A stretch of DNA of 64,000 nucleotides from Bin80 sp965220365 (GTDB lineage: Bacteria; Bacteroidota; Rhodothermia; Rhodothermales; Bin80). The DNA is taken from contig OZ244823.1 of assembly GCA_965220365.1 (NCBI GenBank), forward strand, positions 806,001 to 870,000. The letters are read 5' to 3'. Position numbers and translations under genes: made by a program. Below, piece by piece: positions 8,969-18,288 of this stretch (positions within the stretch are counted from its first letter, which is position 1; each line of letters begins with the position of its first letter). The notes under the pieces were generated by a model. It was not told the origin of the DNA and did not search any database. It worked only from the letters and a program-made list of their open reading frames with translations.

Positions 8969-8996
8969 GAGTCCCGATTGCGCACAATCGGGACTC
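8969..8996 (-). terminator. katG: Hairpin after katG
   Basis: A perfect 12-bp stem (GAGTCCCGATTG with its complement) closes a 4-base loop, CGCA. It lies 28 bases beyond the katG stop on the minus strand. It is followed by TTATCCCCTT rather than a clear T-run, so it is a probable but not canonical intrinsic terminator. Confidence 0.6.
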
Positions 8997-9024
8997 CATC
9001 GGAAAACCATCCGCCTCCCCACGA

Positions 9025-11211
9025 TTACTGGAGATCAAAGCGGTCGAGATTCATGACCTTCGCCCAGGCACTCACAAACGTTTGTATGAAGAGATCATCG
9101 GCATCATCACAGGCAAACGTCTCTGCAATGGCACGCAGTTGTGAATTCGAGCCGAATATCAGATCAACGGCCGAACCGATCCATTTAAGTTCGCCAGTTT
9201 TGTAATCGCGTCCCTCAAAAACCCCACAATTCGAAGTTGATGAGGTCCATGCCGTATCCATATCCAGTAGATTTACAAAAAAGTCGCGTGTGAGCAGGCC
9301 GGGTCGATCCGTAAACACCCCCAGATCAGACTCATCAAAGTTTGCGTGAAGGACGCGCAATCCGCCGACCAGTACCGTCATCTCAACCGGAGTCAGGGTT
9401 AACATGGAGGCACGGTCAATCAGCAACTTCTCTGCAGGCTGAGACAATCCTGACTTGATGTAGTTGCGGAATCCGTCTGCGATGGGTTCTAGTACGGCGA
9501 ACGAGTCCTCATCGGTTGCTTCCTGTGTAGCATCCGTGCGGCCCGCAGAGAAGGGGACATGAGCGTCATGCTCTGCACGCTTTGCAGCTTCCTCAACCGC
9601 TGCACAGCCTCCCAAAACAATCACGTCCGCAAGTGAGACCCTCCTGCCATGCTCAGCAGAGAAGTCCGACCGGACCCGCTGTAAGGCATCAAGTACCTTT
9701 TCGAGTTGGGCGGGGTGGTTGACCTCCCAATTTCGTTGTGGTGTCAGGCGAAGGCGTCCTCCATTTGCTCCACCGCGTTTGTCCGTGCCTCGAAATGTAG
9801 CCGCGGATGCCCAGGCAGTTCGAACCAACTCTGAAATTGTCAATCCGGATTCGAGTATGCGGCGCTTCAGAATATCAATGTCCTGGGAGTCAACCAGTTC
9901 ATGATTGACTTCCGGCACGGGATCCTGCCATAGGAGCGGCTCATCAGGAACCTCTGGTCCAAGATAGCGGCTGATCGGGCCCATGTCCCGATGCGTAAGC
10001 TTAAACCATGCACGTGCGAAGGCATCCGCAAATTCGTCAGGGTTCGCATGAAATCGTTTGGATATCGGTTCGTACACCGGATCCACGCGAAGTGCCAGAT
10101 CCGTTGTCAACATCATAGGTGCATGGGTTCTGGATGCGTCATGCGCATCTGGAACGGTTCCGTTTGCAGATGCGTCAACCGGTGTCCACTGCATGGCTCC
10201 ACCAGGGCCCTTGACCGGTTCCCATTCATATCCGAACAAATTCTCAAAGAAGTTGCTGTCCCATTTTGCGGGGGCTGTAGTCCATGCCCCTTCCAGTCCA
10301 CTTGTAATTGTATCAGAGCCTTTGCCATCACCAAACCGGTTCTTCCAGCCCAGTCCCTGCTCTTCGATAGAAGCTCCTTCCGGTTCGGGTCCCACATACT
10401 CGCCGGATGATGCAGCACCGTGTGCCTTCCCAAACGTGTGACCACCTGCAATGAGAGCGACCGTTTCCTCGTCGTTCATTGCCATGCGTGCAAACGTCTC
10501 ACGAATATCTGTGGCAGCCGCCAAAGGATCTGGATTGCCATTGGGGCCTTCAGGATTCACGTAAATGAGTCCCATCTGAACCGCACCCAGTGGATGTTCC
10601 AGGTCACGGACACCAGAATACCGTTCGTCGCCTAGCCATGTGGTTTCTGATCCCCAGTAAATATCTTCCTCGGGCTCCCATACATCTTCGCGTCCTCCCG
10701 CAAAGCCAAACGTTTTGAGCCCCATAGATTCCAGAGCACAATTCCCGGTTAAAATCATGAGGTCAGCCCACGAAAGTCTGCGTCCGTACTTTTGTTTAAT
10801 GGGCCAAAGCAGTCGGCGTGCTTTGTCGAGGTTTGCGTTGTCTGGCCAGCTGTTGAGCGGGGCAAAACGAAGCGTACCGGTAGATCCACCTCCGCGTCCA
10901 TCCCCGACACGGTAGGTACCTGCACTGTGCCAGGCCATCCGGATGAATAAGGGGCCATAATGCCCGTAGTCTGCAGGCCACCAGTCTTGTGACTTGGTCA
11001 TCACGGCATAAATATCCTCTTTGAGTTCTCCCAGGTTCAACTTGTTGAATTCTTCGGCATAATTAAAGTCTTCGCCAAAGGGGTTCAATTGAGGAGAATT
11101 CTGGGTAAGGATTTTTAGATTCAACTGGTTTGGCCACCAGTCCAGGTTGGAATAACTTTTTGTTGTCGGGCGGGTTTTGCCTGCCACAGGGCAGCAGCCT
11201 TCGTTGCTCAT
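9025..11211 (-). CDS. katG: Catalase-peroxidase KatG
   Basis: Bifunctional haem catalase-peroxidase that removes hydrogen peroxide. At 728 residues it has the usual two-domain length. The distal haem triad is visible as Arg91, Trp94 and His95 in RMAWHSAGTYR, and the proximal-His segment GGHTFGKAHGAA is present. The Tyr of the Met-Tyr-Trp adduct is expected in the MGLIYVNPEGPNG segment. The second, non-haem domain follows from about residue 420. There is no signal peptide, so it is cytoplasmic. It is transcribed alone, divergently from the metalloprotease gene. I see no clear PerR or OxyR site upstream. Confidence 0.97.
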   Translation of the reverse strand: MSNEGCCPVAGKTRPTTKSYSNLDWWPNQLNLKILTQNSPQLNPFGEDFNYAEEFNKLNLGELKEDIYAVMTKSQDWWPADYGHYGPLFIRMAWHSAGTYRVGDGRGGGSTGTLRFAPLNSWPDNANLDKARRLLWPIKQKYGRRLSWADLMILTGNCALESMGLKTFGFAGGREDVWEPEEDIYWGSETTWLGDERYSGVRDLEHPLGAVQMGLIYVNPEGPNGNPDPLAAATDIRETFARMAMNDEETVALIAGGHTFGKAHGAASSGEYVGPEPEGASIEEQGLGWKNRFGDGKGSDTITSGLEGAWTTAPAKWDSNFFENLFGYEWEPVKGPGGAMQWTPVDASANGTVPDAHDASRTHAPMMLTTDLALRVDPVYEPISKRFHANPDEFADAFARAWFKLTHRDMGPISRYLGPEVPDEPLLWQDPVPEVNHELVDSQDIDILKRRILESGLTISELVRTAWASAATFRGTDKRGGANGGRLRLTPQRNWEVNHPAQLEKVLDALQRVRSDFSAEHGRRVSLADVIVLGGCAAVEEAAKRAEHDAHVPFSAGRTDATQEATDEDSFAVLEPIADGFRNYIKSGLSQPAEKLLIDRASMLTLTPVEMTVLVGGLRVLHANFDESDLGVFTDRPGLLTRDFFVNLLDMDTAWTSSTSNCGVFEGRDYKTGELKWIGSAVDLIFGSNSQLRAIAETFACDDADDLFIQTFVSAWAKVMNLDRFDLQ

Positions 11212-11538
11212 GAAAGTCTAGGGGTTGATAATTAGAGTTGTTCAGGGTCGGAGAAAACTCGCAAATATACTGCGGGTTTCTGAAGCCGGGAAAGCGAGAG
11301 GAAAACACAGATTTATGTTGACGGCCAAGATACGAAGCTCGTTGAATATAGCTGATTTTGGGTTGATTCCTGTTGTGTTGTCTGCGTGTAGACAATCGTT
11401 GATGCCGGGGCAGAATACTTGCATGCTGCTGCGGAGGAATGGACGCAACGAACCATTTTTTCAGCTCTTTACCCTCCCAGTCGGTATGGAAACCCTTTCA
11501 TGTCGTATCTTCGGTGACTGGACCGAACCTTTTGAATC
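11212..11538. other. Divergent intergenic region
   Basis: This 327-bp gap separates the starts of katG (minus) and the metalloprotease lipoprotein (plus) and must hold both promoters. I see no strong palindrome, no RNA and no convincing small gene. Confidence 0.4.
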
Positions 11539-14016
11539 ATGAGACTACTACGCGGCTTACTCCTCCCCTTGATTGCACTTATGCTGATCGCAGGCTGTTC
11601 ATCCCTGCGCAAGTCTGCCCCACCCGTGACAGAAAAGCCTGCCGAATCTGAGAGTGAAAAGGAGGATGATTCAAACAAATACAGTGAGATCATCACTGAG
11701 GATGCGGTGACGGATGAAGGGCTTTTCAAGGTGCATCGGATTGAAGAAAAGTTGTATTTCGAAATCCCCGACTCGCTTCTGGATGCTGAAATGCTTTTGG
11801 TGACACGCCAAGCAGCGACGATGAATAATATGGGATACGGGGGGATGAAGACGAATACCCAAGTGATGCGCTGGCAGAAGCAGTCCGAGAAGATCATGTT
11901 GCGTATCGTGTCTTATGAGAATGTTGCAGACGAAGATGAGCCGATCTACAATGCGGTTCGCAACTCGAACTTTGAGCCAATCTTGCGCTCATTTGATATT
12001 GAAACGCTCAACGATGATTCTACAGCGAGCGTAATTGAAGTCACCAATCTGTTCACCTCGGATGTCCCCTCACTCGGGTTGCCCTCATTCCGACGGGAGC
12101 AATACCGTGTACGTCGCCTGGACTCTGATCGAACCTACATTGTCTCTGCGAAGAGTTATCCACTGAATGTTGAGGTCAAGCATGTGCTCAGCTATGATGC
12201 AGCGGAGCCGCCATCAAATTCTTCTGCAGGAACGGTTTCCGTTGAAATGAACCAGTCTATGATTCTTCTGCCACAGGATCCGATGCAGCCAAGACTCTGT
12301 GATCAGCGCGTCGGATTTTTCAGTGTGACCATGACCGACTATAGCCGGGACGCACAGAAGGCGGAGGAGAGGTGCTACATTACGCGCTGGAGGCTTGAGC
12401 CCAAAGACCCTGAAGCGTATGCACGGGGTGAGTTGAGCGAGCCCATCAAGCCGATTGTCTATTACATTGATCCAGCCACGCCAATGAAGTGGAGACCTTA
12501 CCTGAAGCAGGGTGTGGATGATTGGAACAGGGCTTTTGAGGCTGCGGGGTTCAAGAATGCGATCATGGCCAAAGATCCGCCCAGTAAGGAAGAAGATCCC
12601 GAGTTCAGCCCTGAAGATGTCCGTTACTCTGTGATCCGTTACTTCTCCTCGGATATACAGAATGCATTTGGCCCGCATGTTCATGATCCACGCACCGGTG
12701 AGATCCTGGAAAGCGACATTGGGTGGTATCACAATGTGATGAATCTGCTCCGGAACTGGTTCTTTGTTCAGACTGCTGCAGTTAATCCCGATGCCCGTTC
12801 CGTCAAATTCAGAGATGAAGTAATGGGGCGGCTGGTTCGTTTTGTATCCGCACACGAAGTCGGGCACACGATTGGATTGCCGCATAACTGGGGCTCAAGT
12901 GCTGCCTACCCTGTAGATTCTCTGCGGTCACCCGCATTCACAGATACCCACGGAACGGCTCCTTCCATCATGGATTATGCCCGATTCAACTATGTTGCAC
13001 AACCGGGTGATGGGGTGACTAATCTCATGCCGGATGTAGCGACCTACGATAAGTGGTCGGTGAAGTGGGGATACACGGTGTTTCCAGATGCAGAATCAGC
13101 GGATGATGAACGCGAAACCCTGAATGAATGGGTGGTTGAGCGTGCAGGAGACCCACTATACTTCTATGGGCGCCAGGGCCCGCGTGTTGATCCACGGTCT
13201 CAGAATGAGGACTTGGGGGATGATGCGGTTAAAGCGAGTGATTATGGAGTTGCAAACCTGAAGGTGATCCTGAATGAGTTAATTGGCTGGACGGCAGAGG
13301 ATGCCAAGGACTATGGGGATCTGAATGAACTCTACGGTCAGATTGCATCTCAGTGGAACCGCTATATCGGTCATGTGGCTGCAAATGTAGGGGGGCATTA
13401 TGAGAATTTCAAAACCTATGATCAGGACGGTGTGGTATATACGCCGGTGCCAGTTGAGGTTCAGCGCGATGCTATGGATTGGCTCTCAAGGCAAGCATTT
13501 GCAACCCCAAACTGGATCCTGAACAACGAGATCTTACGCCGGATTGAGGGGGTTGGGGCAATGGATCGTGTTCGTCGTTATCAGGTCGGCGCTGTGAATA
13601 CACTTCTGAATCCGATTCGCATCGGACGGCTCATGGAGACCGAAGCACTGGCGAACGGGGAGGAGGTCTATACATTCTCAGATCTCTTGAGTGATTTGCG
13701 TGATGGGATCTGGACAGAGCTTCCGAGGGCTTCGGCGATTGGTCCATTCCGACGTAACCTGCAGAGAGGGCACCTGGAACGTCTTGAATATCTGATGACC
13801 CAGGAAGCTCCGCCGGTTCCGTCGTTCTTTGCCAGCTTTGGGATGGCGCCTGTTGATGTGAGTCAGTCAGATATCCGTGCATACGTGCGTGGCGAGCTCA
13901 AGTCATTGAAGACTGCGGTTGACCGGGCTGCCAGACGGACGGGTGACCGGATGACACGGCTTCACTTGGAAGACATTAGCGTCCGCATTGAAGATGTTCT
14001 TGACGGGGAAGATTAG
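11539..14016 (+). CDS. Zinc-dependent metalloprotease lipoprotein (DUF5117/DUF4953 type)
   Basis: An exported 825-residue protein. The N-terminus has a signal peptide ending in the lipobox LIAGC (Cys20), then a Glu/Ser-rich linker. The centre carries an extended zinc motif HEVGHTIGLPHN with ligands His439, His443 and His449 and catalytic Glu440, as in metzincin-like proteases of the DUF5117/DUF5118/DUF4953 architecture common in Bacteroidota. The N-terminal part up to about residue 250 matches the family's beta-rich region, and the C-terminal helical region is also typical. It is probably anchored in the outer membrane facing the periplasm. Substrate unknown. It stands alone between divergent katG and the EEP gene. 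Confidence 0.88.
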   Translation: MRLLRGLLLPLIALMLIAGCSSLRKSAPPVTEKPAESESEKEDDSNKYSEIITEDAVTDEGLFKVHRIEEKLYFEIPDSLLDAEMLLVTRQAATMNNMGYGGMKTNTQVMRWQKQSEKIMLRIVSYENVADEDEPIYNAVRNSNFEPILRSFDIETLNDDSTASVIEVTNLFTSDVPSLGLPSFRREQYRVRRLDSDRTYIVSAKSYPLNVEVKHVLSYDAAEPPSNSSAGTVSVEMNQSMILLPQDPMQPRLCDQRVGFFSVTMTDYSRDAQKAEERCYITRWRLEPKDPEAYARGELSEPIKPIVYYIDPATPMKWRPYLKQGVDDWNRAFEAAGFKNAIMAKDPPSKEEDPEFSPEDVRYSVIRYFSSDIQNAFGPHVHDPRTGEILESDIGWYHNVMNLLRNWFFVQTAAVNPDARSVKFRDEVMGRLVRFVSAHEVGHTIGLPHNWGSSAAYPVDSLRSPAFTDTHGTAPSIMDYARFNYVAQPGDGVTNLMPDVATYDKWSVKWGYTVFPDAESADDERETLNEWVVERAGDPLYFYGRQGPRVDPRSQNEDLGDDAVKASDYGVANLKVILNELIGWTAEDAKDYGDLNELYGQIASQWNRYIGHVAANVGGHYENFKTYDQDGVVYTPVPVEVQRDAMDWLSRQAFATPNWILNNEILRRIEGVGAMDRVRRYQVGAVNTLLNPIRIGRLMETEALANGEEVYTFSDLLSDLRDGIWTELPRASAIGPFRRNLQRGHLERLEYLMTQEAPPVPSFFASFGMAPVDVSQSDIRAYVRGELKSLKTAVDRAARRTGDRMTRLHLEDISVRIEDVLDGED

Positions 14017-14227
14017 AGGTCATTTGGATGGGGGGATTTCTTCAGTCCACGAGATTCGTTGGGCTGGGGAAAGGGCTCCGTGCCCAGAAGGCTTCCAGTA
14101 ATGAATTCTTCGTAGAAAACGGGAAGCTCTTATGCTCCCAATCGTGGACTTCCTACAGGTGCTATCAGAGGTATCGCTGCGAGTGAGCAGACTGCGGCGT
14201 TAACAGGTTGCTTACGAGATAGCAAGC

Positions 14228-15541
14228 ATGGCTGACACAGAGAATTTGCAGGAGCCAACCGTCAAACAGAGACGGTTTTCAATTGGCACCTGGAATATGG
14301 ACCATTGGAAGCGGTCGCGGGAGGAGCGAGGAAAGGCGTGGGAATATTTGCGAACAAAGTCCGATACGGATGTGATGCTCCTTCAGGAGAGTGTCGCTGC
14401 ACCGGGTCTCAGTCAAAGTCAGTTTGTGCATCGTGAGATTTCGGGGTATCGTCCGTGGGGTTCCAGTGTGGTGGCGTTCTCAGAAGGTACGAGTGTTCAG
14501 GAGATTGATGCGGTGCGCACGCGTTACGGGGCGAAGCGGTTTAGTATGTTGGGGACTCTTCCTGGCACGGTGATCGTTGCACAGGCTGAGGTTCCAGGAA
14601 TCGGCCCCATCACATGCGTAAGCATTTATGGTCTCATAGATGTGTATGCGCAAACGACGATGCTTCGAATTGTCGCCGATCTGATTCCTTTATTTGATTC
14701 CCGGTTTGGTGGCCGGGTCGTGTTGGGAGGGGATTTTAACGTTTCTGCCTCCTGCAGCAAAGATGAACCGGAATTCCCTCGGTACGAGGCCATCATCAAC
14801 GCGGTGGAGTCCCTTGGATTAATGAATCTTGCCGAAACTGCTCAAAACCGCCCGGAACCGATATCTAACTGCCCCTGTCCCAAGGATAAATGCTTCTGTA
14901 TTCCCACTTATCACAACACGCAGCTTGACCATCTTTATGCTACGCCCGAACTCGCCCGTAGGTGTACACATTTGCGAGTTGGCTCTGAAGGTTTTACGGA
15001 TGAGCTGAGTGACCATGCCCCCATTATTGCAGAATTCCAAATCCCACCACTAGAGTCTAAGCACGTCGTGGATCCAGAATCGTTCGTTGAAGAGATGAAG
15101 TTTATCGCCGGATCGGAAGATTCCCAGATTGCCGAGGATCTGATCAACTGGGCATCTCGTAAGCACGGTGAACTACGAGCCAGTGGGCATCGTATGTCCT
15201 ACGATCGGTTACCAGTAGGGCCGTTGTATGGTAAGCTGAGGATCTTTTTTCAACTGGACATTGGCTATCCAAAAATTATTCAGTGGACCTTCGGCATTAT
15301 TGCTGATGGCCAAGTAGAAATCAATTTTCAATGGATGATTGCGCCATATGATACTGTCGAGCGTCGGGAAGAACTGAGGAATGCTCTTAACCAGATTGAA
15401 GGGGTATCTGTCGAAAGGGCATCTAGGCGACCGAGGTTTCCGCTCCGAGCACTTGCGCCACCTGACCGACTGGAACAGTTTATAAAGGTGTTTTCGGACA
15501 TGATTGATACCACCGTGCATCACAGAAATAGGGGCGATTAG
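14228..15541 (+). CDS. Endonuclease/exonuclease/phosphatase-family protein with unknown C-terminal domain
   Basis: Residues about 15-275 form an EEP (DNase I-like) domain. Visible are GTWNMDHWK near the start, the metal-binding LLQES, GGDFNVSA (Asp/Asn pair), LDHLYAT and the terminal SDHAPIIAEF. Family members cleave nucleic-acid phosphodiesters or phospho-substrates with Mg2+. The last roughly 160 residues form a separate domain I do not recognise (FFQLDIGYPKIIQW and the following beta-rich stretch). No signal peptide is present, so it is cytoplasmic. It opens an accessory stretch with a small orphan gene 66 bases downstream on the same strand. A role in defence is only suggested by position. 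Confidence 0.75.
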   Translation: MADTENLQEPTVKQRRFSIGTWNMDHWKRSREERGKAWEYLRTKSDTDVMLLQESVAAPGLSQSQFVHREISGYRPWGSSVVAFSEGTSVQEIDAVRTRYGAKRFSMLGTLPGTVIVAQAEVPGIGPITCVSIYGLIDVYAQTTMLRIVADLIPLFDSRFGGRVVLGGDFNVSASCSKDEPEFPRYEAIINAVESLGLMNLAETAQNRPEPISNCPCPKDKCFCIPTYHNTQLDHLYATPELARRCTHLRVGSEGFTDELSDHAPIIAEFQIPPLESKHVVDPESFVEEMKFIAGSEDSQIAEDLINWASRKHGELRASGHRMSYDRLPVGPLYGKLRIFFQLDIGYPKIIQWTFGIIADGQVEINFQWMIAPYDTVERREELRNALNQIEGVSVERASRRPRFPLRALAPPDRLEQFIKVFSDMIDTTVHHRNRGD

Positions 15542-15607
15542 TTACAGATATCTGATCTTCCCGAGGCAAGCACACGGATATTGTATGTTAATTGACTGAG
15601 AGAATCT

Positions 15608-16078
15608 ATGGCAATCACACAGGCTGACGTTGACAACATAAAGTTGACCGATTACAAGAAGATCGGTGAGGAGGCATACGACGACATTTATCGGCGCAAG
15701 GTGAAAGGAAGCCCGAAGTTCATTTCTGTAACTGCGAGAGGCCCCGGCATGGAGTACAGGAAAAAGCATAAGATGAAGGGCCCCGGTGTCAACAACGTAA
15801 CGGATACCAGCGAGCACGACATTAGGATTCTTGTGAATGAGATAATGCGGGGTGTATACGGACCACCAGCGACTACTGGATATGGACTAGGTGGCTGGCC
15901 CGCCGAGAAGACATATAGAGGAATCAGGGTCGGGAAATATCTGCTCCGTGACGAGAAGTCAAAGCTGCCAAAGTTTACTGCACGATGGACGCAAGACGGT
16001 AAGTTCGTCGGGGTCGATGCGGAAACGATTCCGCTGCTTGAGAAAGAGATTGATAAAATCCTAGACGGGAAAAAATAA
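15608..16078 (+). CDS. Hypothetical protein, 156 aa
   Basis: A lysine-rich soluble protein with no signal peptide or membrane segment. It contains a Gly-rich central stretch, PPATTGYGLGGWP, and ends in a helix, LLEKEIDKILDGKK. I do not recognise the family. It follows the EEP gene by 66 bases on the same strand and is convergent with the AAA ATPase gene, so it may be co-transcribed with the EEP gene. Codon use is unremarkable, and the good coding character supports a real gene. Confidence 0.6.
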   Translation: MAITQADVDNIKLTDYKKIGEEAYDDIYRRKVKGSPKFISVTARGPGMEYRKKHKMKGPGVNNVTDTSEHDIRILVNEIMRGVYGPPATTGYGLGGWPAEKTYRGIRVGKYLLRDEKSKLPKFTARWTQDGKFVGVDAETIPLLEKEIDKILDGKK

Positions 16079-16171
16079 TGTCACCTGAGTGCGAGTTGCA
16101 CCTACTGGCTCCCAAAGGCTACAAGATGCTGAAAGCAACATGCTCCAAGTATGATTCAATCTGGATTTAGG

Positions 16172-17965
16172 TTACATCGCACCCTGTGGAGACAATTGCT
16201 GCGATGGGGTGATGACTTTGTTTTTCCCGTTACGACTAAGTGATGCTCTTTTTTTCTGAATATCGTCGCGTATGTCAGAGGCAACTTCAAGGATTTCTCC
16301 CGGAGCACGGACGGTCTCACCTGCCTCTTGTTTTAGGGCTACAATTACAGGTTTCAAAGTCTCCTCACGAACACTGTCATTTGAAAAGATCCCAAGTAAA
16401 ATTTGCGGAGTTACCCCAGCTGCGACTAGGTTGATCACGAAGTTTGTAATCGCCCGTAAGGTAAATGATTCGTGGAATTGGAAGGTGCCAGAGGATTGAG
16501 AAGACAGTACTTGATCCATGGCCTGGATTACCTTGGCAAAATTGTCTTTGTCAAATGTTTCCGTTATCACCGCTATGAAGGGGTTCCATTCCATGGATAC
16601 GACCTCACTTGGGATATTTTCGAAATTGCTTCCCAAAAGCTTCTCAAGGATTTCTAGGTTCTCAGCCGTGGTTCCATGAAGGGCTTGTCGAATAGCTGTG
16701 GATTTTGCCATCTCTTTAATCAGTGAAGAGAAGGCCTCTGTCTGTTCTTCCTCAGTGTAGAAAACAGACATAAAGCGGATCAGGTTTTGCACAACAGCGG
16801 CTTCGTTGCGGTTGCGTCGTAGCTTGTAGTATATACTGTATAGGCGCTCGGCCGCAACATACTTCCGGTTCCTACCAGTGCCCTCAATCATCACTGCCCC
16901 GCGGCTAACAAGTCTTCCGAGCATGGTGGATACTTTTCGTATGTCCATACGTGCTCGAATGCTGATTTCGCTAGGAGTTGATGCCTGCCAGAGGTCAATG
17001 ACCGCTAGGAAAACTCTTCGCTCTGTTTTGGCCAAAACTTCTAGGTTCCCGCGAAAATAATCGGTATGCTCATCGATCAAGAGGACTAACTCTTCCATCA
17101 GACGGCGTATAGATTTGTGCCGAGCAAAACTTGCTACAATCACCAAGAGTCTTGGGATTCCTCCTGTCAGGATTTCCAGTGGACGTATTTCACGTTCACT
17201 TATATCCTGTCCATTGATCATGGTCCAGAGTTGTTGACATTCAATGGTGTTTAGTGGCTTCAGATGGATCATCCAGAAAAATTCAAAAAACGGTAGTTTT
17301 GCGTCATCAAGTTCTTCGAAACGACTGGTAGCGGAGCCCACGAGCATGACCTGAGGCTCTGTCTGCAATACCTTTCTAAGTTCCCATCCAAAGTCTTTGT
17401 CTACATCTTCAAATAGTGTTTGAAGGTTTTCAATCATCAGGACTAGCTTTCGACCAAGTTGATCTGCAGCATCCAATACGGCGTTTCGGGCAAGATCTTC
17501 CGGCGAATCGCTCGCCCATTTCCTACTCAAGGCAGAATGTCTAATGTGCAGTTCTTGTCCCAATTGAGGATCGCATCGCTGGCATTCTCTGGCAAGGTGG
17601 AACAGGGTTTCTAGCCAGAAATCAGCCATATTGAAGATCTCTAGGCTTTCTTCCATGAACCGAACCGGCAAGAGGTCCTCAGAGAATTGTTCGTTAGACC
17701 GTAATTCTGCGGCAGTGCGCGCTAGGAGCATGGTTTTCCCCTGGCCACGCGGGCCTAGGATCAAGGTATGCTGACACGATGGGGCCTCAATATTGTCATG
17801 CAGAATGTCAAGCACGGTTTGCAGTTCGTGGTGGCGAACTTTGAATTGCGCAACTACTTCTTCATCCGATTGAAAGGCTCCGGGATTGAATTTCAGGATT
17901 TTTAAGTCAGTTCCTCGGTCAAAGAAATTTTCACCGCTTCCCCAGCGATCGGTGGATGATTTCAT
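16172..17965 (-). CDS. AAA-type ATPase with winged-helix domain
   Basis: A 597-residue protein. An N-terminal P-loop ATPase has Walker A GPRGQGKT at about residues 71-78, and a Walker B-like strand LVLMIENLQTLF lies near 170-185. A winged-helix segment (TPSEISIRARMDIRKVSTMLGRL) lies near 335-360. The roughly 200-residue C-terminal helical region is unassigned. This layout is shared by archaeal-type MoxR/STAND-like ATPases and by AAA proteins of mobile islands. The ATG at 17965 was preferred over an upstream TTG because GAGGTG sits 4 bases before it. Two palindromes lie just upstream (17999-18034), suggesting autoregulation by its own winged-helix domain or by another repressor. Confidence 0.72.
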   Translation of the reverse strand: MKSSTDRWGSGENFFDRGTDLKILKFNPGAFQSDEEVVAQFKVRHHELQTVLDILHDNIEAPSCQHTLILGPRGQGKTMLLARTAAELRSNEQFSEDLLPVRFMEESLEIFNMADFWLETLFHLARECQRCDPQLGQELHIRHSALSRKWASDSPEDLARNAVLDAADQLGRKLVLMIENLQTLFEDVDKDFGWELRKVLQTEPQVMLVGSATSRFEELDDAKLPFFEFFWMIHLKPLNTIECQQLWTMINGQDISEREIRPLEILTGGIPRLLVIVASFARHKSIRRLMEELVLLIDEHTDYFRGNLEVLAKTERRVFLAVIDLWQASTPSEISIRARMDIRKVSTMLGRLVSRGAVMIEGTGRNRKYVAAERLYSIYYKLRRNRNEAAVVQNLIRFMSVFYTEEEQTEAFSSLIKEMAKSTAIRQALHGTTAENLEILEKLLGSNFENIPSEVVSMEWNPFIAVITETFDKDNFAKVIQAMDQVLSSQSSGTFQFHESFTLRAITNFVINLVAAGVTPQILLGIFSNDSVREETLKPVIVALKQEAGETVRAPGEILEVASDIRDDIQKKRASLSRNGKNKVITPSQQLSPQGAM

Positions 17966-17998
17966 GTGACACCTCAAATTTGATTGATCTATCTAATC

Positions 17999-18034
17999 TA
18001 GACAACAAAACTGTTGTCTACACAATTGTTGTGT
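17999..18034 (-). promoter_or_regulatory. Tandem palindromes upstream of the AAA ATPase gene
   Basis: Two adjacent inverted repeats lie 34-69 bases before the ATPase start. The first has a 9-bp stem, TAGACAACA and its complement, with loop AAAC (17999-18020). The second is ACACAA TTG TTGTGT (18020-18034). Both share the half-site TTGT/ACAA. The spacing fits an operator overlapping the promoter. No matching sites were noticed elsewhere in the window. Confidence 0.55.
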
Positions 18035-18288
18035 AAAATCTTGAATCAATCTCTCTTGTTATAGATAAATCTGAAGTATTGCATCGTGAGAGGCGGCACG
18101 TCCAAAAACATTGACTCACAATTTCATATCCCTATCCAAAAAGCATTTTGAGCAGGGGGTGCAGAATTACTGAATTGATGCTCTTGTCTCGGTTGGATAT
18201 TTGAGCCTCGCCAATTGGCCAATGCACGACCACTGAGCGGTTCTTATTTTCGAGTGTTTAATTTTCGCTATTAGTTGGAGCATTTCCT

